In this document: positions 53,518-63,195 of the stretch, in pieces | How the letters are laid out: each line of letters starts with the position of its first letter | Numbering within the stretch: position 1 is the stretch's first letter | Assembly (NCBI RefSeq): GCF_900172335.1 | Contig: NZ_FWFX01000003.1 | Location: forward strand, 124,001 to 188,000 | Direction: 5' to 3' | Origin: Roseovarius albus | GTDB taxonomy: Bacteria; Pseudomonadota; Alphaproteobacteria; Rhodobacterales; Rhodobacteraceae | DNA: 64,000 nt | The notes under the pieces: generated by a model | Databases searched by the model: none | Told to the model about the DNA's origin: nothing | Seen by the model: only the letters and a program-made list of their open reading frames with translations | Position numbers and translations under genes: made by a program

Positions 53518-53640
53518 GTTATTTCCCACAGCGCTATCGTTTCCCGGTGTTTTCAATCACATATGTGGCGAAATACGGAACTTATTCGTGTCTAAAATAT
53601 GCCTTGGTATCGTTGGCGTGAATACGCCCCCCTAAATGAG

Positions 53641-54924
53641 TCAAAAGATGAAATCTGTGCCATCAAGGGCGGTGAGGTCACGGTTCATGAGGGTGATTGA
53701 GTTGCCGTCGCCGGTTTGGATGAACGTGTCGTCGCCCTCCTGGCTGGATGCATTGATCACGGCCTCAAAGTCGTTGAGTGTGCTCAGGCTGCTGAAGTCG
53801 ATCTTTTCCGAGCTGCGGGTCGAGAAGAAGGTGACCACATCGTTGCCGTGGTTGTCGGCAAAGACAAAGGTGTCGCTACCGAACGAGCCGGTCAGCGTGT
53901 CGTCGCCCACGCCGCCCGTCAGCGTGTCATTGCCCGCGCCGCCATGCAGGCTGTCATTGTCGGCCCCGCCATCCAGCTGATCATCGCCATCCCAGCCCAT
54001 CAGCTTGTCATTGCCGGTCCCGCCGGTCAGTGCGTCGTTGCCGGTCCAGCCGCTCAGGCTGTCGTCGCCTGCGCCACCATCTACGCTGTCATGCCCGCTT
54101 GAGCCGAACATTGTATCGTTGCCCTCACCGCCCGACAGCGTGTCGCTGTTCGAGCCGCCGTGCAGCCAGTCGTCGCCGTCACCGCCCTCAAGCGTGTCAT
54201 TGCCGCTCCAGCCGCGCAGGCTGTCCGCGCCATCACCACCCGATACGCTGTCGTCACCGCTCCAGCCGCTCAGGCTGTCGTTGCCATCGCCGCCCAGCAC
54301 CGTGTCATCGCCGGTTGAGCCGGAAATGGTGTCGTTGCCGATCCCGCCCAGCAAGGTGTCATTGCCCGAGCCGCCATTCATGCTGTCGTGGCCTTCGCCA
54401 CCTTCCAGCCTGTCATTGCCGCTCCAGCCGCGCATGATGTCGTCGCCAGCCTCACCGGTGACCAGGTCATTGCCGCTCCAACCGCTCAGGCTGTCATTGC
54501 CATCGCCGCCCGACACGCTGTCGTCACCCGTCGAGCCCGAGATCGTGTCGTTGCCATCGCCACCTTCGATGGTGTCATTGTCCGCGCCGCCGTTGATGTT
54601 GTCGGCCCCGTCACCGCCATAGATCAGGTCATTGCCGGCCCAGCCCTTGACTCGGTCAGCCCCGGCATTGCCCGTGATCGTGTCGTTGCCGCTCCAGCCG
54701 CTCAGACTGTCATTGCCCACGCCGCCGATCACGCTGTCATCGCCGCTCGAGCCGTAAAGCGTGTCGTTACCATCGCCGCCCAGCACCGTGTCATTGTCAT
54801 CACCGCCGCTCAGCCAATCGTTGCCATCGCCGCCATTCAGGTTGTCATTGCCCGCCTGACCATACAACCGGTCATTGTCCACGCCGCCATCCAGGCTGTC
54901 ATTGCCCGTCCCGCCATATAGCGT
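53641..54924. repeat. Large direct repeat, copy 2
   Basis: Second copy of the 1,284-base block, covering the last 427 residues and stop codon of the propeller-RTX gene. The sequences before the stop codon differ completely (GAG versus CCC upstream in plus orientation), so the unit begins exactly at the stop. Confidence 0.95.
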
Positions 54925-56985
54925 GTCGCGCCCTTCGCCACCCGACAGCGTGTCGTTGCCGTCATTGACCGACGACACATACCGCAGCCCATACCCCTTG
55001 ATCCAGTCGTGGCCCCCTCCCCCAACCAGACTGTCACCATCATTGCCGCCATAGAGCCGATCCTTCCCCTCTCCACCCGTCAGCGTGTCCGCCCCCGTGT
55101 GACCGAAGATTCTGTCGCCATCTGCACCACCATCCAGGCTGTCATCGCCATTGCCACCGTAAAGCGTGTCACGGCCCTCACCACCCGAGAGCGTATCAGC
55201 TCCATCATCCTCGGACGGCGCATATTGCACCCCATACCCCTTCATCCAGTCGTGGCCATCTCCCCCAACGAGACTGTCGTCGCCCGACTCCCCATACAAA
55301 CGATCATTCCCAGTCCCGCCCTGCAACGTGTCTAGGCCAGCTCCTCCGTAAAGACTGTCCTTCCCTGCAAGACCAGAGAGCAGATCATCCGTGTCAGCAC
55401 CATTTATTCTTTCATTTCGATCAGTGCCTGTGGCACTGGTTAATTGGGACTGTGGATTCAAAATCACCCCACTCGCACGATCCGTGGAAATGAAGTTTAC
55501 GCGCATCAGGTCGCTGGTTGATAAGATATTTCCCCCCGCACCACGTATTTCAAATCTCTCATCCCCATATCTCAGTTCAACACCCCAGTCGCGTTGCAAC
55601 TTGACCAGCGCAACGAAACTCCAATGCACCCCCAAACCCGTAAAATCGAGGCGATCTTGTGCGTGATCAAAATCATCGACTCGGTCAATCTCGTTGTCGG
55701 CTATAAAAATAAAATCATCCGTACCAGCACCGCCAATTAATGTGTCCGCACCCCCTCCATCAATGATGATGTCGTCACCAGCATGCCCTTCGATCCGCTC
55801 ATCGCCATCCAGACCGGATAGAATATCATCTCCTGCACCTCCTTGAAGCAACGTGCTTCCACTTGACGCTAGTTGCACAGCCTGGACTACGGATAACTCT
55901 ACTTCGAAGGCGGAAAGATAAGGTACTGACTCGGTCGACACCCATATTGAGAGGCCACCATTGTGTGCGATCATCTCGATATTGGTGATCCCTCGAAGTG
56001 GCACCTCGGCAGTGACTGCAAAACTTTCCAGATAATGCAGGCGCCCATCGGGCAAAACAGTTAAGAGAGACAAGCCATTGTCGTTTCCGGCGGCCAGTAC
56101 AAAGTTTTGCCCATTGATTTGAACCACCTCGATGAATTTGGCATTGGCAAACCGCGTGTCCTGATTGTCCAAGATGTGATCCACCGCATGAAGCTGCCCA
56201 TCGATCATCATGCGAAATACTGTCAGCGAGCCACTGCCCGAAGCCGCAGCTATAATGTAGCTGTGCCCTGCAACTTGAACATCGGCAATCGCCTCGAGTG
56301 TTGTGGCGGCAAACAGCTCTGTATCAGCCGTGACCAAAGACACTTGGCTCAAGCTGCCATCTGGATTTTTGCGAAACACCGCGATGGCTTCTTCGACGAA
56401 CCAACTGGCAATCGCATAATCAGATACTCCAACTCGCAAGGACAACAAGTCTGAGACTCTATCTTGTCGCAGATGTTCAGAAGTTGTGAGCGAAGTAGCC
56501 GATAGTGCCCCCTGAGCATCAAAACTGAGTTGAACCAACTCTCCCGTTCGCAGTGCACCAATTGCTACATTCGAAAACCCACCTTCAAAAATTGCCATCT
56601 CCATCAGATTGAAGGCGTCCACTCCGGCAACAGTACCCGCATGAAATTGTAATGAATCTTTCGATAAGCTCTGTAGCGATGGGCTGTTCAACCCAATGAG
56701 CAGTAAGCCCTCACCGGCTTCACCAGATCGTAACACGAGATCTGTCCGTTCAAGCTGTAGCCAGTCCTCGCCGATCTCAAGATGATCAAAATATGTTAAA
56801 TTTCCGGTCGCCGCATTAATTTGATAGCGCACGAGCTGACCGCCCCCTCGAGTGACGGAAACAAGCATTGGTCCCCCTGCACCATTCACCACAGCAAGGT
56901 CAGTGATCCCCACTAACCCGTTTTGCGCAGCCCCCTGAACGGGCCCGATCATACTGAACTTTGTGCGCGCCACATCCATCCTCAT
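53641..56985 (-). CDS. Propeller-RTX calcium-binding secreted protein
   Basis: A 1,114-residue protein. About 370 N-terminal residues form repeated strands of roughly 45-50 residues (ITDLAVVNGAGGPMLVSVT, VVQINGQNFVLAAGNDNGL, DGRLHYLESFAVTAEVPLRG), suggesting a seven-bladed beta-propeller. This is followed by RTX repeats beginning near SGSTLLQGGAGDDILSGLDG, a DFDHAQDRLDFTGLGVHWSF link domain like that of the protease, and the shared C-terminal module ending DGTDFIF. No signal peptide: type I secretion is expected. It lies 84-124 bases upstream of the protease gene on the same strand. Role could be adhesion or matrix binding; no enzyme motif seen. Confidence 0.85.
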   Translation of the reverse strand: MRMDVARTKFSMIGPVQGAAQNGLVGITDLAVVNGAGGPMLVSVTRGGGQLVRYQINAATGNLTYFDHLEIGEDWLQLERTDLVLRSGEAGEGLLLIGLNSPSLQSLSKDSLQFHAGTVAGVDAFNLMEMAIFEGGFSNVAIGALRTGELVQLSFDAQGALSATSLTTSEHLRQDRVSDLLSLRVGVSDYAIASWFVEEAIAVFRKNPDGSLSQVSLVTADTELFAATTLEAIADVQVAGHSYIIAAASGSGSLTVFRMMIDGQLHAVDHILDNQDTRFANAKFIEVVQINGQNFVLAAGNDNGLSLLTVLPDGRLHYLESFAVTAEVPLRGITNIEMIAHNGGLSIWVSTESVPYLSAFEVELSVVQAVQLASSGSTLLQGGAGDDILSGLDGDERIEGHAGDDIIIDGGGADTLIGGAGTDDFIFIADNEIDRVDDFDHAQDRLDFTGLGVHWSFVALVKLQRDWGVELRYGDERFEIRGAGGNILSTSDLMRVNFISTDRASGVILNPQSQLTSATGTDRNERINGADTDDLLSGLAGKDSLYGGAGLDTLQGGTGNDRLYGESGDDSLVGGDGHDWMKGYGVQYAPSEDDGADTLSGGEGRDTLYGGNGDDSLDGGADGDRIFGHTGADTLTGGEGKDRLYGGNDGDSLVGGGGHDWIKGYGLRYVSSVNDGNDTLSGGEGRDTLYGGTGNDSLDGGVDNDRLYGQAGNDNLNGGDGNDWLSGGDDNDTVLGGDGNDTLYGSSGDDSVIGGVGNDSLSGWSGNDTITGNAGADRVKGWAGNDLIYGGDGADNINGGADNDTIEGGDGNDTISGSTGDDSVSGGDGNDSLSGWSGNDLVTGEAGDDIMRGWSGNDRLEGGEGHDSMNGGSGNDTLLGGIGNDTISGSTGDDTVLGGDGNDSLSGWSGDDSVSGGDGADSLRGWSGNDTLEGGDGDDWLHGGSNSDTLSGGEGNDTMFGSSGHDSVDGGAGDDSLSGWTGNDALTGGTGNDKLMGWDGDDQLDGGADNDSLHGGAGNDTLTGGVGDDTLTGSFGSDTFVFADNHGNDVVTFFSTRSSEKIDFSSLSTLNDFEAVINASSQEGDDTFIQTGDGNSITLMNRDLTALDGTDFIF

Positions 56986-57118
56986 TTGTTCGTATCACTG
57001 GGAATGAAACGCTGACACGGTGACGTGAACAAACAGTGAATATTTTTATTCAAATCCGTCGAATCTCTGCTTCCAGGCTATCCCTAAAATTCGGCATCTC
57101 GTCACCGCGCACGTCCAA

Positions 57119-57134
57119 TTAAGTTACTGTTAAC
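57119..57134. promoter_or_regulatory. CtrA-like box between RTX and DUF2793 genes
   Basis: TTAAGTTACTGTTAAC fits TTAA-N7-TTAAC exactly. It is 50 bases before the DUF2793 start and 134 bases from the RTX start on the other strand, in a 198-base divergent promoter region. Confidence 0.55.
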
Positions 57135-57183
57135 GCTTACGAAACAAGGTCATGCTGTTCAGTCACCCACGAAAGGACGTTCA

Positions 57184-58170
57184 ATGTCAGAGTCTTCGCC
57201 CGTGTTATCCCTGCCCTACATTCAACCATCGCAAGCGCAAAAGCACGTCACACATAACGAAGCGCTCCGAATCCTGGACGCCGTCACACAACTATGCATT
57301 TCAGGCTATGAAAACAGCGCACCTCCGGCTGCTCCTGCACATGGCGAACGGCACATCGTGGCGACCAGTGGCAATGGCGATTGGGCTGGGCACGACGGTG
57401 AAATTGCAGTTTTCAGCACCGGAGGATGGGTTTTCTTCTCTCCTCAAAACGGTTGGCGGGCAGACATTATTGCGACGGGCGAGCAACTGCGTTTTGACAG
57501 CGCCGGCTGGACCTTGGTTGAGCCCAACACACAAAACCTGTCCGGTGTTGGCATCGCCACTGCATCCGATTCCGCGAACCGTTTGGCAGTCTCCTCTGAA
57601 GCCACGCTTCTGACCCATGATGGCAATGGTCATCAACTCAAGATTAACAAAGCCAACACCTCTGACACTTCCAGCTTGCTGTTTCAAACCGGGTGGTCAG
57701 GCCGGGCAGAAATGGGCACCACCGGATCGGATAACTTCGCCATCAAGGCGAGCGCCGATGGCAGTACCTTTCATACCGCTCTGTCAGTTGAAGCCAATGG
57801 CGGAGCTCTGCATACGCCGCAGGGTCAGATCTACTTTGACGACACGTTCATCACGAGTGACTCCGTGCATTCCATCGACATTCCCTGGTCCGACCCGGCA
57901 CGAATGCTGCTTTGGCTCGGCGTGGACTTGCCCGGGCATAGTTACCTCTTTGCGGTTACCGGCGCGCTAAGTGGGGTCGCTAATTTCACTGCCATGTTCG
58001 TGAACCCTGCTGGGACATTGAATTTTCAAACAGGTGCGCTGACAGGCACCACTGGCCCGGCCGCAGCGATTAATCTCGCTATCGATATCAGTGGCTCTGT
58101 GCCTCAGCTCCATATTGAAAACAGACTGGGCAGTGACCAAACCTTCACCCTCGCGACTTTGGGCAAATAA
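57184..58170 (+). CDS. DUF2793 domain protein
   Basis: A 328-residue protein with the DUF2793 N-terminus (LSLPYIQPSQAQKHVTHNEAL, then LDAVTQLCI and GWVFFSPQNGWRADI). This domain is found in phage tail/gene-transfer-agent-like proteins and in roseobacter surface proteins. The C-terminal 190 residues are beta-rich (SDNFAIKASADGSTFHTALS, HSIDIPWSDPARMLLWLG) and look like a fibre or lectin-like module. No signal peptide. It is divergent from the RTX gene and precedes the rhamnose genes. AAAGGA is seven bases before ATG. Confidence 0.82.
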   Translation: MSESSPVLSLPYIQPSQAQKHVTHNEALRILDAVTQLCISGYENSAPPAAPAHGERHIVATSGNGDWAGHDGEIAVFSTGGWVFFSPQNGWRADIIATGEQLRFDSAGWTLVEPNTQNLSGVGIATASDSANRLAVSSEATLLTHDGNGHQLKINKANTSDTSSLLFQTGWSGRAEMGTTGSDNFAIKASADGSTFHTALSVEANGGALHTPQGQIYFDDTFITSDSVHSIDIPWSDPARMLLWLGVDLPGHSYLFAVTGALSGVANFTAMFVNPAGTLNFQTGALTGTTGPAAAINLAIDISGSVPQLHIENRLGSDQTFTLATLGK

Positions 58171-58286
58171 CCCTTCGCCAAGAGGCCAAGATAACGTATT
58201 GATTTTGCCTCGCGTCTGCGTGACATTCGTATCTCTGACTGCTAAGGCAGCAAAAAAGTACGGTACGTATGTTCACGGAGGGCGCG

Positions 58287-58853
58287 TTGAAAATTACACA
58301 AACAGCTTTGCCAGATGTTCTGTTGTTGGAGCCTGCGCGTTTCGGAGATGAGCGTGGTTTTTTCAGCGAAAGCTGGAGCCGCAAGACACTTGCCAACCAT
58401 GGCATTGAGGTCGATTTTGTACAGGACAATCATTCATTGTCGGCAACACTTGGCACCGTGCGTGGTTTACATTTTCAATCGCCCCCACATGCGCAGGCTA
58501 AACTGGTCCGTTGTGGCAGAGGGCGATTGCTCGATGTCGCCGTTGACGTCAGAAAGGGAAGCCCAACTTTTGGACAGTGGCTCGGAGTTGAACTCAGCTT
58601 TGAAAACGGGCGTCAGCTGCTAATACCTACGGGCTTCTTACACGGCTTTGTAACGCGCGAGCCCGATACCGAGATCATATACAAGTGCTCCGATTACTAC
58701 GCACCCGAATGTGACGGGGCGGTACGATTTGACGACCCAGACATAGACATTGATTGGGGCCTGACCGCCGATCCCGTGCTTTCCCAAAAAGACATCGATG
58801 CGCCTCGACTCAAGGACTTTGACAGCCCTTTCATCTATGAGGAACAACAATGA
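58287..58853 (+). CDS. rfbC: dTDP-4-dehydrorhamnose 3,5-epimerase
   Basis: A 188-residue cupin epimerase, third step of dTDP-L-rhamnose synthesis. Motifs are [25 protein letters not shown]-type start, [42 protein letters not shown] and [11 protein letters not shown] with the catalytic His/Tyr region. TTG 58287 is chosen because GGAGGG lies just before it and the protein then begins as its homologues do; ATG 58269 is in frame but lies ahead of that site. The stop overlaps rfbB by four bases. Confidence 0.94.
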   Translation: MKITQTALPDVLLLEPARFGDERGFFSESWSRKTLANHGIEVDFVQDNHSLSATLGTVRGLHFQSPPHAQAKLVRCGRGRLLDVAVDVRKGSPTFGQWLGVELSFENGRQLLIPTGFLHGFVTREPDTEIIYKCSDYYAPECDGAVRFDDPDIDIDWGLTADPVLSQKDIDAPRLKDFDSPFIYEEQQ

Positions 58854-59887
58854 AAATCCTCATCACCGGAGGTGCAGGCTTCATCGGCTCCGCAGTTGTT
58901 CGGATGGCCGTCAGTCTTGGTCATGAAGTGGTCAACCTCGATGCCCTGACCTATGCTGGGCGACCAGAAAATGTAGCCCCTGTAGAGGACAGCCCGTTAT
59001 ACGCGTTTGAACACGCAGACATTCGCGACCGAGATACGCTGGACCATATTTTTGCTAAGCACAGCCCAGATGCAGTCATGCACCTTGCGGCTGAAAGTCA
59101 TGTCGACCGTTCCATTGACGGTCCTGGCGACTTTGTCGAGACCAATGTCACCGGCACCTACAACATGCTTGAAGCGGCGCGCGCCTTTTGGATCAAACAA
59201 GGCCAGCCCGACAATTTCCGTTTTCATCACATTTCAACAGATGAAGTTTATGGCTCACTGGGCGAAAGTGGCATGTTCACAGAAGACACCCCTTACGATC
59301 CCCGCAGCCCTTACTCTGCGTCCAAAGCCTCATCTGATCACATGGTTCGGGCCTGGCACGAAACCTATGGCCTGCCCGTTGTATTGACCAACTGCTCCAA
59401 CAATTATGGCCCCTATCACTTCCCTGAAAAGCTGGTACCCAAGGTGATCCTAAATGCTCTGTCAGGTAAAGAGATCCCGGTCTATGGTCAGGGTCTGAAT
59501 GTCCGCGACTGGCTTTATGTCGAGGATCATGCCGAAGCTCTGCTGTGCGTTCTGGACAAGGGGCAACTTGGGCGCAGCTACAACATCGGCGGCGAAAACG
59601 AACGCAGCAATATCGACCTGATAAAGACGATCTGCCGCCTGCTCGACCAAAAGCGCCCTGGTACAGCTCCTTATGAGGACCTGATTGCCTTTGTCACTGA
59701 TCGTCCCGGGCATGATGCGCGTTACGCGATTGACCCGACACGTATCCGGACCGAACTGGGTTGGCGTCCGTCTGTCACCGTCGAAGAAGGGCTGGAACGC
59801 ACCATCGATTGGTATCTTGAAAACGAAGGTTGGTGGCGCCCCTTGCTGGAACGCGAAGGTGTTGGCACCCGACTGGGTCACGGCTGA
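58850..59887 (+). CDS. rfbB: dTDP-glucose 4,6-dehydratase
   Basis: Extended SDR of 345 residues that forms dTDP-4-keto-6-deoxyglucose. NAD motif [43 protein letters not shown] and the YxxxK catalytic pair in [14 protein letters not shown] are all present, with [14 protein letters not shown] for substrate binding. Second step of the rhamnose pathway. Confidence 0.97.
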   Translation: MKILITGGAGFIGSAVVRMAVSLGHEVVNLDALTYAGRPENVAPVEDSPLYAFEHADIRDRDTLDHIFAKHSPDAVMHLAAESHVDRSIDGPGDFVETNVTGTYNMLEAARAFWIKQGQPDNFRFHHISTDEVYGSLGESGMFTEDTPYDPRSPYSASKASSDHMVRAWHETYGLPVVLTNCSNNYGPYHFPEKLVPKVILNALSGKEIPVYGQGLNVRDWLYVEDHAEALLCVLDKGQLGRSYNIGGENERSNIDLIKTICRLLDQKRPGTAPYEDLIAFVTDRPGHDARYAIDPTRIRTELGWRPSVTVEEGLERTIDWYLENEGWWRPLLEREGVGTRLGHG

Positions 59888-60753
59888 TGACGGCTCCTCT
59901 CCTCATATTCGGTCAAACCGGTCAGGTCGCTCGTGAACTGGCCCAACTTGCCCCGGATGCCATCTTCTTGTCGCGGGCCGAGGCAGATCTTTCGAATCCA
60001 GAAAGCTGCGCCAAGGCCATACACACCCACGTCCCGCGCGCCGTCATTAACGCTGCAGCCTATACAGCCGTCGACAAAGCCGAAGAAGAAGCGCAGGCTC
60101 AAGTCATAAACGGCGAAGCTCCCGCAACGATGGCCCGGGCCGCTGCGGAACTTGGCTGTCCCTTCGTGCACATCTCAACGGATTATGTTTTTCAAGGGCA
60201 CGGAGATGCCCCGTGGACGCCCGACGACCCAACCGCACCACAAAATGCCTATGGGCATAGTAAACTGGCCGGCGAAGACGGCATACGTGCATCTGGTGCT
60301 ACTTACGCCATCCTGCGCACATCCTGGGTCTTTTCCACGCATGGCAACAACTTCCTCAAAACCATGCTGCGGTTGTCTGAAACCCGCGACGCCCTCAGCA
60401 TTGTGGACGATCAGATTGGCGGCCCTACTCCGGCGCAATCCATTGCCGAGGCCTGCCTGAGCATTGCAGATCAGTTGCAGAAAGACCGCGGCAAGTCAGG
60501 CACCTATCACTTCTCCGGGGCGCCGGATGTCAGCTGGAAAGAGTTTGCCAAAGAAATCTTTGACACGGCAGATCGCAAAGTGGCTGTTTCTGGAATTCCG
60601 ACCTCGAATTACCCAACCCCTGCCACGCGCCCGCTGAATTCGAGACTGGATTGCAGCGCATTGCAGAGTACCTTTGGCATTCTTCGACCCGATTGGCGCA
60701 TCGCAACACAGACCATCATTGATCAATTGCGCCGCATGGGCGAGATTGAGTGA
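59887..60753 (+). CDS. rfbD: dTDP-4-dehydrorhamnose reductase
   Basis: A 288-residue SDR reductase, last step of dTDP-L-rhamnose synthesis. LLIFGQTGQVARELAQL is the nucleotide motif; AAYTAVDKAEEEAQA, HISTDYVFQGHG, YGHSKLAGED and RTSWVFSTHGNNFLKTML are typical. ATG 59887 overlaps the rfbB TGA by one base; the frame opens earlier inside rfbB. Confidence 0.96.
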   Translation: MTAPLLIFGQTGQVARELAQLAPDAIFLSRAEADLSNPESCAKAIHTHVPRAVINAAAYTAVDKAEEEAQAQVINGEAPATMARAAAELGCPFVHISTDYVFQGHGDAPWTPDDPTAPQNAYGHSKLAGEDGIRASGATYAILRTSWVFSTHGNNFLKTMLRLSETRDALSIVDDQIGGPTPAQSIAEACLSIADQLQKDRGKSGTYHFSGAPDVSWKEFAKEIFDTADRKVAVSGIPTSNYPTPATRPLNSRLDCSALQSTFGILRPDWRIATQTIIDQLRRMGEIE

Positions 60754-60793
60754 AATTCATTTACCCCATTCGATAGGCTGCAAGGAGCACAAG

Positions 60794-61666
60794 GTGACAG
60801 ATCGCAAAGGCATTATTCTGGCAGGGGGCTCTGGCACGCGGCTCTATCCGATCACCATCGGGATCTCAAAGCAGCTACTCCCGCTCTATGACAAGCCGAT
60901 GATCTATTACCCAATCTCGGTCCTAATGTTGGCCGGAATCCGTGACATCGCGATGATCACCACGCCGCAGGACCAAGAGCAGTTCAAGCGTACTTTGGGT
61001 GACGGCAGCCAGTGGGGTATCTCCCTCACCTATATCACCCAGCCTTCTCCGGATGGTTTGGCGCAGGCTTATTTGCTCGCCGAAGATTTCCTCGATGGCG
61101 CGCCCTCTGCCATGGTGCTGGGTGATAACGTCTTTTTCGGCCACGGCCTGCCCGACATTCTGGCTCAAGCCAACCGGCAACGTGATGGCGGCACAGTCTT
61201 TGGCTACCACGTCGCTGACCCTGAACGCTACGGGGTTGTCAGCTTTGATGCCGACGGCAATGCCAAACAGATCATCGAAAAACCCGAAGTTCCACCATCA
61301 AATTATGCCGTGACCGGTCTCTATTTCCTCGACAGTGACGCACCAAAATTGGCCCGCGATGTCCGCCCGTCCGCACGCGGCGAGCTGGAAATCACCACCT
61401 TGCTGGAAATGTACCTGCATGCCGGCAAGCTGACCGTCCAACGCATGGGGCGTGGCTACGCCTGGCTCGATACTGGCACCCATGCCAGCCTTTTGGATGC
61501 GGGCAACTTCGTACGGACATTGGAACAACGTCAGGGGCTGCAAACCGGTAGCCTCGAAGAGATCGCCTTTGACCAAGGCTGGATCTCTGCCGATAACCTC
61601 GCTGAACGTGCCAAGATGTTCAGCAAAAATGCCTATGGTCGCTATCTGGCAAATCTGCTGGATTGA
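60794..61666 (+). CDS. rfbA: Glucose-1-phosphate thymidylyltransferase
   Basis: A 290-residue nucleotidyltransferase, first step of the rhamnose pathway. Motifs are GIILAGGSGTRLYPIT, SKQLLPLYDKPMIYYP, LGDNVFFGHGL, EKPEVPPSNYAVTGLYF and WLDTGTHASLLDAGNFV. GTG 60794 is the start: AAGGAG lies six bases upstream and the protein then begins like its homologues, while the open frame reaches back into rfbD. Gene order rfbCBDA; the enzymes all act in the cytoplasm. Confidence 0.96.
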   Translation: MTDRKGIILAGGSGTRLYPITIGISKQLLPLYDKPMIYYPISVLMLAGIRDIAMITTPQDQEQFKRTLGDGSQWGISLTYITQPSPDGLAQAYLLAEDFLDGAPSAMVLGDNVFFGHGLPDILAQANRQRDGGTVFGYHVADPERYGVVSFDADGNAKQIIEKPEVPPSNYAVTGLYFLDSDAPKLARDVRPSARGELEITTLLEMYLHAGKLTVQRMGRGYAWLDTGTHASLLDAGNFVRTLEQRQGLQTGSLEEIAFDQGWISADNLAERAKMFSKNAYGRYLANLLD

Positions 61667-61687
61667 CCTTCAAAGCCGTTTTTCAGG

Positions 61688-61714
61688 CCGAACTGGTCAT
61701 TTGACCAAATTCGG
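61688..61714. terminator. Hairpin between convergent rfbA and manC
   Basis: CCGAA and TTCGG enclose TGGTCA, TT, TGACCA with a small internal mismatch, 22 bases after the rfbA stop. It could serve both convergent units; there is no strong T run. Confidence 0.5.
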
Positions 61715-61755
61715 GATAGTTGATGGGGCCGCAATTGTTTGTCGCAGCCTAAAAG

Positions 61756-63195
61756 TTACCCTTTCGCGCCCTGCCCCCGAGAATAGACATCCTCGTAGCG
61801 GATGATGTCATCCTCCCCCAGGTAGCTGCCGGTCTGAACTTCGATCAGTTCCATCGGCACCTTGCCCGGATTCTCCATCCGGTGCACAGCCCCCAGCGGG
61901 ATAAAAACCGATTGGTTTTCTGTGACCAACTTGACGTCATCATCAATCGTCACCCGCGCAGTACCCGAGACCACAATCCAATGCTCGGCCCGGTGCACAT
62001 GACTTTGCAGGCTCAGCGCCGCACCTGGATTGACCACGATGCGTTTGACCTGAAACCGCTCGCCCAAAGTCAATGTCTCAAAGAAACCCCAAGGCCGGTG
62101 ATCCTTTGGAAAGGTATCTGCCTGTACTACATTTTCAGCGCGCAGGGTTTTCACCACCTTGCCCACATCCGGCACCCGAGAGCGATCTGCCACAAGCACC
62201 GCATCGGGCATGGCGATGGCAACGATATTGTCTAGCCCGAGCCCAACCAGTTGTTGCGCATCCGACTCTGAGCGCAGCAATGTGTTGGAACATTCGACCG
62301 CCGTCACCGGGCCGGATGTCGCCAAACCGTTCTCATCCGCATTGCCATGCTGACGTACAGCTTCCCAACCGCCCAAATCTGACCAGTCACCATCGTGGAT
62401 CACCACCGACAGGTTGTCAACTTTCTCCATGATCGCGTAGTCGATGGAAATATCTTCGCTCTCGCCCCATGGCTCGGGCGCCAAGCGCAGGAACCCCAGA
62501 TCAGCCTGCGCTTCCTCCACAGCCTTGCGAACGTTCGACAACAATTCGGGCTGATACGTTTCAAAGGCCGCAATCAGTGTTTTCGCGGAATAAAGAAAAA
62601 TCCCCGAATTCCACATGAAGTTGCCAGCCGTCAACATTTCAGTCGCGCGCACTTCATTCGGCTTTTCCACGAACCGGGTCAACGGATGCACCGCCGCCCC
62701 CTCGGCCATTTCTCCCAGCTCAAGATATCCGTAACCGGTTTCAGGCCTGTCGGGAGCGATGCCAAAAGTCACGATCCGACCCTGTGCCGCCGCTTCGGTC
62801 CCGCGTGCCACGGTTTGGCGAAACACCTCGGGTTGCTCTATGTAGTGATCAGAGGGCGCCGCCAGAATCAACCCTTCTGGATCACTCTGAGCCACCACAA
62901 ACGCCGCTGCCAGCAAGGCGGGCGCAGTATTGCGCGCGTCAGGCTCGATCAGGATCGCTCCTGGATCGATACCCTCAGAAGCCAATTGCTGCGTGACAAT
63001 GAATCGAAAGTCAGAGTTCGTCACCACAACTGGGGCATTATACCCGTTCCCATGGCAGCGTTTGGCAGATTGCTGAAACAGGCTACCATCGCCAACTATC
63101 GGCACAAATTGCTTGGGGTAGCTACGGCGTGACAATGGCCAAAGCCGTGTCCCCGATCCACCGCACAAAATGACCGGTGTAATGTTGTTCGCCAT
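61756..63195 (-). CDS. manC: Mannose-1-phosphate guanylyltransferase/mannose-6-phosphate isomerase
   Basis: Bifunctional type II enzyme of 479 residues supplying GDP-mannose. The pyrophosphorylase part has VILCGGSGTRLWPLSRRSYPKQF-like start, APSDHYIE, FVEKPN and WNSGIFLYSAKT; the isomerase cupin has PWGFFETLTLGERFQVKRI, SLQSHVHRAEHWIVVSGTA and IPLGAVHRMENPG. ATG 63195 is preferred over GTG 63207 because it gives the usual MANNITPVILCG start. It is downstream of glmM on the same strand. Confidence 0.94.
   Translation of the reverse strand: MANNITPVILCGGSGTRLWPLSRRSYPKQFVPIVGDGSLFQQSAKRCHGNGYNAPVVVTNSDFRFIVTQQLASEGIDPGAILIEPDARNTAPALLAAAFVVAQSDPEGLILAAPSDHYIEQPEVFRQTVARGTEAAAQGRIVTFGIAPDRPETGYGYLELGEMAEGAAVHPLTRFVEKPNEVRATEMLTAGNFMWNSGIFLYSAKTLIAAFETYQPELLSNVRKAVEEAQADLGFLRLAPEPWGESEDISIDYAIMEKVDNLSVVIHDGDWSDLGGWEAVRQHGNADENGLATSGPVTAVECSNTLLRSESDAQQLVGLGLDNIVAIAMPDAVLVADRSRVPDVGKVVKTLRAENVVQADTFPKDHRPWGFFETLTLGERFQVKRIVVNPGAALSLQSHVHRAEHWIVVSGTARVTIDDDVKLVTENQSVFIPLGAVHRMENPGKVPMELIEVQTGSYLGEDDIIRYEDVYSRGQGAKG

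Noticed and set aside
50681-54921. Long plus-strand open frames opposite both RTX genes (Val/Ala/Ser/Pro-rich)
   Set aside because: They are the complement of GGxGxD repeats, have repetitive composition, no start signal and are identical in both copies only because the underlying DNA is duplicated.
50674-54924. CRISPR-like short periodic repeats
   Set aside because: The period corresponds to in-frame nine- and eighteen-residue RTX motifs in coding sequence; there are no constant repeats with unique spacers and no cas genes.
57184-58170. Prophage or gene transfer agent fragment
   Set aside because: DUF2793 occurs in such elements, but no terminase, capsid, portal or tail genes accompany it.
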